Shown one piece after another: positions 54,776-63,494 of a stretch of DNA of 64,000 nucleotides. Under the pieces are notes generated by a model. It made no database searches. It was not told the origin of the DNA and was given only the letters and a program-made list of their open reading frames with translations. The stretch covers positions 107,889-171,888 of the forward strand of contig JAFEAF010000010.1 in assembly GCA_018266555.1 (NCBI GenBank), read 5' to 3'. This stretch comes from Bacteroidota bacterium. Lineage in GTDB: Bacteria; Bacteroidota; Bacteroidia; Chitinophagales; Chitinophagaceae. The position numbers were made by a program, and so were the translations under genes. How positions within the stretch are numbered: position 1 is the stretch's first letter; the number at the start of each line of letters is the position of its first letter.

Positions 54776-55390
54776 ATGCTATCTATACTTACAGGAAGCC
54801 TGTTAATTAGTTTGCTTCATGCAATAATACCCAATCACTGGCTGCCGGTACTGGCTATCGGACGTAAAGAGAACTGGAGCCTGTCCGAAACGACGAAGGT
54901 TACTTTTATTGCCGGGCTGGCTCATGTATTAAGTACAGTAATTATTGGCATTGTACTCGGAATTATCGGGGCGGAACTGCAAAAATCTATTGAACAGTTT
55001 GCCGGCGTCATTGCACCCGCTATCCTTATTTTGCTTGGATTTTATTTTATTCAACAACATTACCGGCACCATCATTTTCACATCAATAAGCATCAACTTG
55101 AAAATAAGCAAAAATCAAAATTGATTACTGCATTGGTATTAGCTATGTTTCTTTCGCCTTGTATGGAAATTGAAGGCTATTTTTTATTAGCAGGGACAAA
55201 AAGTCGCTGGTTTTTATTTTCAATGGTCATCATGTATTCCGTCATTTCACTTGGCGGAATGTTGTTGTGGATACGATTAGCATACAAAGGGTTGATTAAA
55301 CTTAACTGGCACTCACTGGAACATAATGCAGGAATCATAACCGGACTGATTTTAATTGCAACCGGCATTGTTTCATTTCTTATCAGTTAA
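54776..55390 (+). CDS. NicO/HupE/UreH-like membrane protein with His-rich loop
   Basis: The protein has 204 residues and about six membrane helices. An N-terminal LHAIIPNHWLPVLAIGRKENWS motif and a His-rich cytoplasmic or periplasmic loop (HYRHHHFHINKHQ, ~100-112) resemble nickel/cobalt or heavy-metal transporters of the RcnA/NicO and UreH superfamilies. The gene sits 67 bases after the CusB-like gene on the same strand, and is likely the last gene of the metal-efflux operon. It could export the metal to the periplasm for the Cus-type pump. Family placement is moderately certain; the metal is unknown. Confidence 0.68.
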   Translation: MLSILTGSLLISLLHAIIPNHWLPVLAIGRKENWSLSETTKVTFIAGLAHVLSTVIIGIVLGIIGAELQKSIEQFAGVIAPAILILLGFYFIQQHYRHHHFHINKHQLENKQKSKLITALVLAMFLSPCMEIEGYFLLAGTKSRWFLFSMVIMYSVISLGGMLLWIRLAYKGLIKLNWHSLEHNAGIITGLILIATGIVSFLIS

Positions 55391-55446
55391 ATTATTCATT
55401 CTATGAGTCGGGATATTTAATTAACTCCCCAATACCCTTGCAATTT

Positions 55447-55865
55447 TCTGCGTCAATACATAAGCCCGGATGCTGTTGATGTACTCATTGGATTGTATAG
55501 TAGGTGAAAATGAACCTGATGTGGCAACTGTTAGTTCCATGCCAAAGAAGCGGATCATAAAAAATATTCCGGCCGAAGAAACTTTCATCGAATATATAAG
55601 TGTATCCTTCACTATAAAAGAACTCAGGCGTAAAGCGACCAACAACGAGTGTTATTAAAAAAAGGGTTCAAAGAAATATTTGGCACACCTATTTTTGATT
55701 TTTATCAGAGCTAACGGATGGAGCATGCCCGGTAATTATTGTTTGAAAAAGGACTTATTGTAACAGAAGTGTCATTATTACTCGGTTATTCTTCCGTTTC
55801 GCATTTTTCTACTGCATTTTTGAAAGATACCAGGTTGAAGCCTTATGAATCGTTGCTTCGGCAAA
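55447..55865 (+). pseudogene. Decayed fragment of an AraC-family regulator (copy of the gene at 47569)
   Basis: Translated in segments, the region matches the last ~140 residues of the AraC-type regulator upstream of the metal operon: the CIVGENEPDV segment, TIKELRRKATNNECY and the final HTH with VTEVSLLLGYSSVSHFSTAF-like codons. It is broken by stop codons. TAA replaces the leucine codon after NECY, a one-base deletion follows in the A-run, TAA replaces a glutamine codon in the YQSQRM segment and TAA replaces a tyrosine after ARY. The 5' half of the gene is absent. The remnant sits after the NicO-like gene, so the intact gene and this copy bracket the whole metal-efflux operon. Confidence 0.88.
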
Positions 55866-55942
55866 AGTACATTCAACTCATATTTTTTCCTACTTCGTAA
55901 GTCGGTTTTCCGATACCGTAAATGAAGCTGTGTCTGCACAGA

Positions 55943-55950
55943 TAGTTTTG
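55943..55950 (+). promoter_or_regulatory. -7 box of the porin-Rieske-imelysin operon
   Basis: TAGTTTTG matches TAnnTTTG perfectly, 19 bases before the ATG at 55970. It lies after the decayed AraC fragment, so this operon has its own promoter. No -33 TTG was identified. Confidence 0.5.
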
Positions 55951-55969
55951 CAAAAATTAATTGCAAAAA

Positions 55970-57199
55970 ATGAAGAGAGCTTTAATACTACTGCTACCTA
56001 TATTAATATTTCAATATTCGGGATACACCCAGTACAGAACAAATGCACAACAACTTATTACAACGAACGAAGACTCATTACATGCTGGGATTACTAAAAA
56101 CAAAACAGTGATTTCCGGTTACGGAAGCGCTTTTTATCAAAGGGATTTTAATTTCAAACAATCCATAGTTACCCTGGAAAGAGCTGTACTTTTCGTCGGA
56201 CATCAATTCAGCAAAAAAATATCTTTTTTCTCAGAACTTGAACTGGAAAATGCTAAAGTGGAAGGCGGTGAACCCGGCGGCGAAATTTCAATGGAACAGG
56301 CATTCCTAAAATTTAATCTTACATCAAATCAATATATCGTTGCCGGACTGTTTGTTCCCCGCATTGGAATACTTAATGAAAATCATCTGCCCGTAAATTT
56401 TAATGGTGTTGAAAGACCTATTGTTGAGCAAATTGTTATTCCTGCTACATGGAGAGAGTTGGGAATAGGGTTTTATGGCTCTTCAAACCGGCTTCCTTTG
56501 AATTATTCGATAGCAATACTTAATGGTTTGGATGGAGGTCATTTTGTACACGGCAGTGGTATTCGTGAGGGAAAAGCCGAAGGCAGCAATGCATCTGCCA
56601 ACAATCTTGCGATAACGGCATCAGTACAATATTCTATCAGCGATTTTAAATTTCAGTTAGCAGGATATATGGGCGGCACTGTGGCTACAAACAAATATAA
56701 AGCCGACAGTCTTGGTTTAAACAGCGGTGCATTTGGTACACCTTTATACCTGGGAGAAGCAAATATGCAATATTCAAAAAATGGATTTTCATCAAAACTG
56801 CTTGGCGCTTCCATCATTTATCCCGAAGCAAATAAAGTGAATGCAGCTTATGCAAACAATGTAGCAAAAACTATGTACGGAGCTTATGCAGAAATCGGGT
56901 ATGATTGGTTATATCCGAAGAAAAAAAAGGCGCAGTTTATTACGTTTGCCCGTTGTGAGATTCTTGATCTTAATTCAAATATCCCGACGAATGCTATTTA
57001 TGACGGTACATTAAAGCAAACTCATATCATAACAGGATTTAGTTACCTGCCCGTTGCCAATGTAGTCATTAAAGCAGATCTGCGATTGTTGCATACCGGT
57101 CCTCAAAACCCGGCGTTAATTATCAATCCCGCACCCAATGCGTTGGCATACCGTCAATCGAATCAGTTTTTAAATTTTGGTATCGGTTATTCTTTTTAA
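55970..57199 (+). CDS. Outer-membrane beta-barrel porin-like protein
   Basis: The protein has 409 residues. I use the ATG at 55970, which starts the signal peptide MKRALILLLPILIFQYSG; an upstream TTG at 55961 is also in frame. The mature part is rich in alternating strands and ends in FGIGYSF, a C-terminal aromatic typical of outer-membrane barrels. Segments such as KFNLTSNQYIVAGLFVPRIGILNENHLP look like a porin of the Bacteroidota phosphate/acidic-substrate type. It is the first gene of an operon with the Rieske protein, imelysin and di-heme oxidoreductase. The substrate is unknown; by context it may admit a metal or metal chelate. Confidence 0.72.
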   Translation: MKRALILLLPILIFQYSGYTQYRTNAQQLITTNEDSLHAGITKNKTVISGYGSAFYQRDFNFKQSIVTLERAVLFVGHQFSKKISFFSELELENAKVEGGEPGGEISMEQAFLKFNLTSNQYIVAGLFVPRIGILNENHLPVNFNGVERPIVEQIVIPATWRELGIGFYGSSNRLPLNYSIAILNGLDGGHFVHGSGIREGKAEGSNASANNLAITASVQYSISDFKFQLAGYMGGTVATNKYKADSLGLNSGAFGTPLYLGEANMQYSKNGFSSKLLGASIIYPEANKVNAAYANNVAKTMYGAYAEIGYDWLYPKKKKAQFITFARCEILDLNSNIPTNAIYDGTLKQTHIITGFSYLPVANVVIKADLRLLHTGPQNPALIINPAPNALAYRQSNQFLNFGIGYSF

Positions 57200-57211
57200 T
57201 TGTAAACAGTA

Positions 57212-57649
57212 ATGGAAAGAAAAGAATTTATACGCTCTTCGTGCAACGCCTGTTTATTATTGGCGGCCGGTTATTTATTACCAACGGTTGCCGGTTGCGT
57301 TTCCGGTTATTCTGTTTTCAAAACATCAGTCGTGAACAATCTAGTCACAATGCCAATAGCAATGTTTGATAAATCAACATTACAACTTGTTCGGCCTAAA
57401 GGGTGGTTGTATGACATTGCTGTTGAAAAAAGAACAGATGGCTCTTTTGCTGCATTATTATTACAATGCACACACCAGGAAAATCAACTGAAAATACAAG
57501 GAAACGGATTTCATTGCTCTCTTCATGGAAGCGAGTTTGATAAAAACGGCAATGTGACCAAAGGGCCTGCCGAAAGACCACTGCAGCAGTATAAAACTTT
57601 TGTGGACAAGGATCAGATAATTATTCAGATTTTAAAGTCACCTCAATAA
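57212..57649 (+). CDS. Rieske [2Fe-2S] protein, membrane-anchored or exported
   Basis: The protein has 145 residues. A hydrophobic N-terminus with a twin-residue-like start (ERKEFIRSSCNACLLLAAG) looks like a Tat- or lipoprotein-type export signal, with Cys at 30 (VAGC). The Rieske ligands are all present: Cys86-x-His88 in CTHQ and Cys102-x2-His105 in CSLHG, with the usual 13-residue spacing. It resembles the small single-domain Rieske proteins that carry electrons to oxidoreductases, not the bc1 subunit. Its stop overlaps the ATG of the imelysin gene by one base. Confidence 0.88.
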   Translation: MERKEFIRSSCNACLLLAAGYLLPTVAGCVSGYSVFKTSVVNNLVTMPIAMFDKSTLQLVRPKGWLYDIAVEKRTDGSFAALLLQCTHQENQLKIQGNGFHCSLHGSEFDKNGNVTKGPAERPLQQYKTFVDKDQIIIQILKSPQ

Positions 57650-58710
57650 TGAAACGAAACTGTTTTATCATTTTTATCAGCACAGCACTTAGCATATCCT
57701 GTAATAAAGCCCCGGGCACAATTGTTACAGAAGATTTTTCGGTATTAGAGCAAACTGTTCTCAATGATTTTACAAATAATGTGGCATTAAACAGTTACCT
57801 CAACCTAAGCGTAAAAGCAACTGTTTTAAACACCGCCCTTCAGAATCTTGATGCCAATACAACCGATGCAAATCTTAGCATTGCAAGGCAGGCATGGAAA
57901 GATATGCGGACAGTGTGGGAGCAAAGCGAAGGATTCCTTTTTGGCCCGGTTGAAGACAATGACTATGATCCTAACATGGATACCTGGCCTACAGATTATA
58001 TTCAAATGGATTCTTTACTTGCAAGCGGAAATACTTTGGATGTTTCGGATATTCAAAACCTCACTTTATCGCTGCGAGGGTTTCATCCCATTGAATACAT
58101 CATTTTCGGGAACCAGGGAAGTAAAACAGCAGCGCAATTAACAGCAAGACAGAAATTGTATATGAGAAACCTGTCTACAGATATTATGGGTACCTGCAAT
58201 GACTTGTATTTAAGCTGGAGTTCAGCCCCCGTGAATTTTGCACAACATGTAATTACTGCAGGTAAAGGAAGCACAAAATATGCGAAGCGGCAAGAAGTAT
58301 ATATGGCAATTGTTGGAGCACTAAGCGGTATATGTGAAGAAGTGGGTGAAGGAAAAATGAAAGAGCCTTTTGATGCAAAAGATCCGCAATTGGTTGAATC
58401 ACCTTATTCCGGAAACTCCACAACAGATTTTAAAAATAACATCATTGGTATCAGGAATGTGTATATGGGAGTGAATGGAGGTAAAGGATTGAAAGACCTG
58501 GTAGCTGCAAAAAATAAATCATTGGATAATACTATACAGAGCCAGATCGCCGCAGCTATCAACTCATTTGATAATATTACTCAGCCTTATGAGGATGCGA
58601 TCATCAATCAAAGAACACAAATACAGCAAACCATGAACCTGCTTGGTGATTTAAAAGAAACAATAGAGAATAAGCTTATTCCATTTATTCAGCAATATAT
58701 TTTAGATTAA
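57649..58710 (+). CDS. Imelysin family protein (M75-like), lipoprotein
   Basis: The protein has 353 residues. A lipoprotein signal peptide ends in ISC at Cys18. The family motif GxHxxE is present as Gly144-Phe-His146-Pro-Ile-Glu149 (RGFHPIEYIIFG), along with the helical bundle segments of the imelysin fold. Imelysins are surface or periplasmic, iron-regulated proteins with a possible metal or heme-binding site; despite the former name peptidase M75, the proteolytic motif is not established. It is translationally coupled to the Rieske gene and 13 bases before the di-heme gene. Confidence 0.9.
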   Translation: MKRNCFIIFISTALSISCNKAPGTIVTEDFSVLEQTVLNDFTNNVALNSYLNLSVKATVLNTALQNLDANTTDANLSIARQAWKDMRTVWEQSEGFLFGPVEDNDYDPNMDTWPTDYIQMDSLLASGNTLDVSDIQNLTLSLRGFHPIEYIIFGNQGSKTAAQLTARQKLYMRNLSTDIMGTCNDLYLSWSSAPVNFAQHVITAGKGSTKYAKRQEVYMAIVGALSGICEEVGEGKMKEPFDAKDPQLVESPYSGNSTTDFKNNIIGIRNVYMGVNGGKGLKDLVAAKNKSLDNTIQSQIAAAINSFDNITQPYEDAIINQRTQIQQTMNLLGDLKETIENKLIPFIQQYILD

Positions 58711-58723
58711 TAAATTGAAGTCA

Positions 58724-60100
58724 ATGAGAAAAACGGGGTTGGTATTAAGTATCACGGTGCTCAGCATTGCTGTTTTTACAATGTGCAATAAAGCATCCCT
58801 TTTTCCTGAGAGCGGTTATGATGACAGGCTGAGCGGAGGATTTGCAACGGTATTTGACGAAACATCTAAAGCATTTTCTCACCCGGTAAATGGACTGAGT
58901 GATCATGATGCACATATTCATGAACTTGGTGATGCTGCTTTTGAACAAACTTTTGTAACAGCGCCGGCCCCGGTCAACAGTGGACTGGGTACAATTTTCA
59001 ATAACGTTTCCTGCATCTCCTGCCATCATAACGACGGAAAAGGAACTCCGACTTTAGGATTTACCACATCATCCATGTTGTTACGCATAAGTATCCCGGG
59101 CATTGATACTCATGGAGGTCCCTTAGATGCGCCGGGCTTTGGCACACAATTGCAGGACCAGGCTATTTTTGGAAAACAACCTGAAGTGAATACTTCTATT
59201 AATTATTCTGATAAAATCGTTACTTATCCTGATGGCTCTTCAGTTGTTTTGCGCAATCCATCCTATACTATAACAAATTCCTATATTCCATTACCTGCCG
59301 GTTATATGATTTCACCAAGGATGGCGCCGCCTGTTTTTGGCGCAGGTTTACTGGAAAATATCCCTGAGAGTACCATTCTTTCATTTGCTGACGAGAATGA
59401 TGCCAATGGTGATGGAATAAGCGGAAAACCCAACTATGTTTATAACAGCTATTCAGGAAAAACTGAATTAGGAAGATTTGGGTTAAAAGCAAATAACCCG
59501 AATATTTTATTACAGGTAGCAGGAGCATACCAGCAGGATATAGGAATCACCAATTATGTATTCAAAAATGAAAGTAGCGCTGGTCAATCTCAATCTGACG
59601 GGTTGAATGACGATCCCGAACTTCCGGATAGCATATTAAATGCTGTGGCTTTTTATGTTCGAACGCTTGCTGTGCCTGCAAGGAGGAATACAACAGATCC
59701 TGATGTCATGGCAGGAGAAAAAATATTTACACAGATAAATTGCAGCGGTTGTCACAAGCCAACTGTACAGACAGGAGTGAATGTTGCGTATCCATATCTT
59801 TCCAATCAGCGGATACATCCTTACACGGATCTTTTGCTTCATGATATGGGCGATGCGTTGGCTGATAATCGTCCCGATTTTCTTGCTACAGGAAAAGAAT
59901 GGCGGACTGCTCCATTGTGGGGCATTGGCTTATTCCAAAAAACAAATGGTGTCCCGTTTTATTTGCATGATGGAAGAGCCAGAACACTGGAAGAAGCTAT
60001 ACTCTGGCATGGTGGTGAAGCTGAAAAAAGCAAACAGCAGTTCATGCAATTAAGTCAATCAGACAGAAGCAAGCTTATAAAATTTTTAAACTCACTGTAA
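58724..60100 (+). CDS. Di-heme oxidoreductase, DUF1111 (thiol oxidoreductase) family, lipoprotein
   Basis: The protein has 458 residues. I use the ATG at 58724; an in-frame TTG at 58715 is upstream. The signal peptide has a lipobox MCN (Cys21). The two CxxCH heme sites are C97-I-S-C100-H101 and C340-S-G-C343-H344. The segments EWRTAPLWGIGL and YLHDGRARTLEEAILWHGGEA are the C-terminal hallmark of DUF1111, as is FGRFGLKA-like GRFGLKANNP. It is related to the MauG/cytochrome c peroxidase fold but lacks confirmed peroxidase activity. It would receive electrons from, or give them to, the Rieske protein of the same operon. Confidence 0.9.
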   Translation: MRKTGLVLSITVLSIAVFTMCNKASLFPESGYDDRLSGGFATVFDETSKAFSHPVNGLSDHDAHIHELGDAAFEQTFVTAPAPVNSGLGTIFNNVSCISCHHNDGKGTPTLGFTTSSMLLRISIPGIDTHGGPLDAPGFGTQLQDQAIFGKQPEVNTSINYSDKIVTYPDGSSVVLRNPSYTITNSYIPLPAGYMISPRMAPPVFGAGLLENIPESTILSFADENDANGDGISGKPNYVYNSYSGKTELGRFGLKANNPNILLQVAGAYQQDIGITNYVFKNESSAGQSQSDGLNDDPELPDSILNAVAFYVRTLAVPARRNTTDPDVMAGEKIFTQINCSGCHKPTVQTGVNVAYPYLSNQRIHPYTDLLLHDMGDALADNRPDFLATGKEWRTAPLWGIGLFQKTNGVPFYLHDGRARTLEEAILWHGGEAEKSKQQFMQLSQSDRSKLIKFLNSL

Positions 60101-60169
60101 AGTTTCAATCTTAAATTTTCTCCAAAAACAGTTTCACCTAAAGTCATTCGAGTTGTCTTCCTGATGATT

Positions 60170-61057
60170 TTAAAATGTTTTTTTCAGATCAGGATTAGTG
60201 ATGAGAATATAGTCCCCCAGCTTACTGAATTTTTCAAACGCCTGCGGGTCAGAACTGTTATATGATACATCGCTAACACTAGCAATATTCAGTATCCTTA
60301 TTTTTTTACTTCTCATTTTCAATTGTGCAGCAGTGCCTAACTTTTCTGCAGTATGAAAACCGCCGACACAATGAAATATTTTATTGCCTTTATGGTTCCT
60401 ATGGTATTTATAAATACTATAACTCATGCCGGCATCCCAAAGATTCTGACTGTAATAAACATTGGGATTGGAACTACCGGGACTGCCCTGCATCACTTCT
60501 TCAAATTTTTCACGATAACGGCCGCTCAAGGTATCGTAAGGGAGCGGTGGCAGCAATTTCTTTGCTTCTTTTGATAAATTATCCAGGGAAGCCATACCCA
60601 ACCTGCTAACCATGCTTACATACCGGCGAGGAGTATTTGCAGCTATAACTTGAATATGATTTGTTTTTGCAAATTCAATCATGGGCCGGTAATCTTTATA
60701 ATTACTCCAAAGACGTACGTCTTTGGCAAAACGGTCTTCTGGAATAAATCCTTCTAAATATTCATTTAGCGGAAGCTGATTATCTGTTTCAAACATTTCA
60801 AGACTTAATGCAATTTTATCACCAAATCTATTATAAAGCCCTTTTAAGATTTCAGCTTCAAGAAAATGACAGGCACTGTCATTGTGTTCTTCACCGAAGA
60901 ACAGCACATCAGCCCTGGCACAATCAGAAATTATTTTGTCAATGGTTATGATCTGTTTAGTCCTTGTATTATAGATATTATAATTCGCTTCCATACTGTT
61001 TTGAGAAAATGAAAAACCAAAAGACAGCAGGAAAATACATAGTAGAAGGAATTTCAT
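60170..61057 (-). CDS. ChaN family heme/iron-associated protein
   Basis: The protein has 295 residues with a signal peptide (MKFLLLCIFLLSFGFSFSQ) starting at 61057; a TTG six codons upstream is also open. The core motifs FFGEEHNDSACH (about 49-60) and LSLEMFETDNQ, and the central helices around PMIEFAKTNH, match the ChaN/EreA-like fold. ChaN of Campylobacter binds heme in a cofacial dimer and is iron-regulated. It converges on the di-heme operon and lies just downstream of hemL, so it probably takes part in heme or iron handling. Confidence 0.82.
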   Translation of the reverse strand: MKFLLLCIFLLSFGFSFSQNSMEANYNIYNTRTKQIITIDKIISDCARADVLFFGEEHNDSACHFLEAEILKGLYNRFGDKIALSLEMFETDNQLPLNEYLEGFIPEDRFAKDVRLWSNYKDYRPMIEFAKTNHIQVIAANTPRRYVSMVSRLGMASLDNLSKEAKKLLPPLPYDTLSGRYREKFEEVMQGSPGSSNPNVYYSQNLWDAGMSYSIYKYHRNHKGNKIFHCVGGFHTAEKLGTAAQLKMRSKKIRILNIASVSDVSYNSSDPQAFEKFSKLGDYILITNPDLKKTF

Positions 61058-61111
61058 AACAATCAATTTCCGCAAATATCGGTGAGTGTACGAATAATCC
61101 GTTAAAAGTTT

Positions 61112-62404
61112 TTAGTGAAGTATTTCTTTCAGACTTTCATTGGCGGCATTGATGGCAAAGTCAATATCATCTCTTGTCAATGCATAGCATATAAACCAGG
61201 ATTCGAAAGCTGATGGCGGAAGATAAACCCCCCTCTTCAGCATAGCATGAAAGAATTTTTTAAACAATTCAATATTGGATTGGGATGCTGTTGCAAAATC
61301 AACGACTGGTTTTTTACTGAAATGAATACTGATCATCGAACCGACCTGGTTGATAACATAAGGAATACCTGAAGTTTTAAATACTTCATTAAGCCCTGAA
61401 TGAAGCATATTGGTTTTTTCTTCAAGCTCTAGATAAATAGAAGGATTTTCATTTAAGGTTTTCAGTAGTGTATAACCGGCAATCATCGCCACAGGATTCC
61501 CGCTCAGCGTTCCTGCCTGGTACACATTTCCCAATGGTGAAATATGCTCCATAATTTCTTTTTTGCCGCCAAAAGCTCCAACGGGCATACCTCCGCCAAT
61601 CACTTTTCCGTAAGTAACCAGGTCGGCATTTACTTTTAATTTTTCCTGCGCACCACCGGCAGCGAGGCGAAAGCCCGTCATTACTTCATCAAGAATAAAA
61701 ACTATCTCTTCCCTGTCACAGATTTTTCTTAACCCTTCTAAAAATCCCGGTAATGGAGGAATGCAACCCATGTTTCCTGCTACAGGCTCAATGATGATGG
61801 CTGCAATTTGTTTTTTATTTTCTGCAATTAGTTTTTCAACAACAATCAGATCATTGTAGGGAGCGGTAAGCGTATCCGCAGAAACCCCTGCCGTTACACC
61901 CGGCACAGTTTGAATATTAAAAGTCGCTACGCCACTTCCGGCTTTTACCAAAAATGAATCAGCATGGCCATGATAACAGCCTTCGAATTTGATAAATTTA
62001 TTTTTCCCGGTATAACCTCTTGCTAATCGCAAAGCACTCATACATGCTTCAGTGCCGCTGCTCACCATTCGTATTAAATCTATGTTCGGGGCCATGCTTT
62101 TGATAAGCTCCGCCATTTCAATTTCCAATTCTGTAGGCGCACCGAACGAAGTAGAGTCAATAATTTTTTCAGCTATTGCTTTTATCATGGGTTTATATGC
62201 ATGACCCAAGATCATCGGGCCCCATGAATTGATGTAATCAATATATTTATTCCCATCGGCATCATAGAGATATGCGCCATTTGCTTTGCTGATAAAAACA
62301 GGAGTGCCGCCTACACTTTTAAATGCACGGACAGGGGAGTTCACACCGCCGGGAATGGATTGTTGTGCCCGTTCAAATAATTCCTGACTCATTTTATGAT
62401 TCAT
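61112..62404 (-). CDS. hemL: Glutamate-1-semialdehyde 2,1-aminomutase
   Basis: This PLP enzyme converts glutamate-1-semialdehyde to 5-aminolevulinate in the C5 route to heme. It has 430 residues, with the ATG at 62404 ([10 protein letters not shown]). The N-terminal [16 protein letters not shown] motif, the PLP lysine in [18 protein letters not shown] and the [20 protein letters not shown] block are conserved. It is last in the hemF-hemB-hemL order on the minus strand. The C5 route is typical of this phylum. Confidence 0.96.
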   Translation of the reverse strand: MNHKMSQELFERAQQSIPGGVNSPVRAFKSVGGTPVFISKANGAYLYDADGNKYIDYINSWGPMILGHAYKPMIKAIAEKIIDSTSFGAPTELEIEMAELIKSMAPNIDLIRMVSSGTEACMSALRLARGYTGKNKFIKFEGCYHGHADSFLVKAGSGVATFNIQTVPGVTAGVSADTLTAPYNDLIVVEKLIAENKKQIAAIIIEPVAGNMGCIPPLPGFLEGLRKICDREEIVFILDEVMTGFRLAAGGAQEKLKVNADLVTYGKVIGGGMPVGAFGGKKEIMEHISPLGNVYQAGTLSGNPVAMIAGYTLLKTLNENPSIYLELEEKTNMLHSGLNEVFKTSGIPYVINQVGSMISIHFSKKPVVDFATASQSNIELFKKFFHAMLKRGVYLPPSAFESWFICYALTRDDIDFAINAANESLKEILH

Positions 62405-62470
62405 AAAAAAATATTTTGTGAAATGTGAAAATTGAATTGTCAAAATCTTTTACGTTTATCTTTTCACGTC

Positions 62471-63445
62471 TCACTCTAATAACTTCACCGCATCTTTTGC
62501 AAAATACGTTGCGATCAAATCTGCGCCGGCTCTTTTTATTGCCGTTAATGTTTCCAAAATAGCTTTGCGCTCATCTATCCATCCCATTTTTGCGGCTGCT
62601 TTTATCATCGCATACTCACCACTGATATTATATGCACTCACGGGAATCGTCACCGCATTCTTTACTTCCCGGATCACATCGAGATAAGCTAATGCAGGTT
62701 TTACCATCACAATGTCTGCTCCTTCTTCAATATCCATCAATGTTTCTTTCACGGCTTCAATGCGATTGTGATAATCCATTTGATACGTTTTCTTATCTCC
62801 AAAGCCCGGTGCTGAATCCAGTGCATCACGAAACGGCCCGTAAAAACAAGACGCATATTTAGCGCTGTAACTCATAATACCGGTTTTGGTAAAACTATTT
62901 TCTTCCAATGCTTTCCTGATTGCCCCGATTCTTCCGTCCATCATATCGCTTGGCGCCACAAAATCTGCGCCCGCCTGCGCATGGCTTACACTCATTTTTG
63001 CCAATACATCCACTGTTGCATCATTTACAATCTCCGAACCATCCACAATGCCATCATGCCCATAAGATGAAAATGGATCTAATGCCACATCCGTCATTAC
63101 CAGCATTTCAGGTACGGCATTTTTAATTGCTTTGATACTTCTTTGCATCAGGCCATTTGGATTTAATGCCTCTGTTCCTCTATTGTCTTTCAACTCATCT
63201 TTGCATTTGATGAATAACAAAACAGATTTCAATCCCATACTCCAGAGTTCTTTCACTTCTTTTACTGTAAAGTCTAAACTCATCCGGTAATATCCCGGCA
63301 TGGAAGCGATTTCTGTTTTTACATTCTCACCTTCATCAATAAAAAGCGGAACGATAAAATCACTAGCAGATAGTGATGTTTCCGCCACCATAGATCGGAT
63401 AGTGGGAGACTGTCTTAAAATTCTGTTGCGTCGTTGTAAATTCAT
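62471..63445 (-). CDS. hemB: Delta-aminolevulinic acid dehydratase (porphobilinogen synthase)
   Basis: This enzyme condenses two 5-aminolevulinate molecules to porphobilinogen. It has 324 residues, the usual length. Schiff-base lysines lie in SYSAKYASCFYGPFRDA and in the MVKPALAYLDVI segment. The position where zinc-dependent enzymes have cysteines reads DVALDPFSSYGHDG, with Ala/Asp, so this is the magnesium/potassium-type HemB seen in many bacteria. It is between hemF and hemL with short gaps (49 and 66 bases). Confidence 0.96.
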   Translation of the reverse strand: MNLQRRNRILRQSPTIRSMVAETSLSASDFIVPLFIDEGENVKTEIASMPGYYRMSLDFTVKEVKELWSMGLKSVLLFIKCKDELKDNRGTEALNPNGLMQRSIKAIKNAVPEMLVMTDVALDPFSSYGHDGIVDGSEIVNDATVDVLAKMSVSHAQAGADFVAPSDMMDGRIGAIRKALEENSFTKTGIMSYSAKYASCFYGPFRDALDSAPGFGDKKTYQMDYHNRIEAVKETLMDIEEGADIVMVKPALAYLDVIREVKNAVTIPVSAYNISGEYAMIKAAAKMGWIDERKAILETLTAIKRAGADLIATYFAKDAVKLLE

Positions 63446-63494
63446 AGTACCCTCCTAAATCCTCCCTTATGGGAGAACTTTTGAAATTTAAAAA

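Noticed and set aside
57649-58710. Imelysin called a peptidase
   Set aside because: GxHxxE is present but no catalytic activity is established for the family; a metal-binding role fits the neighbours better.
60101-60169. Terminator between the di-heme operon and the ChaN gene
   Set aside because: No hairpin with a T-run was found in the 69-base convergent gap.
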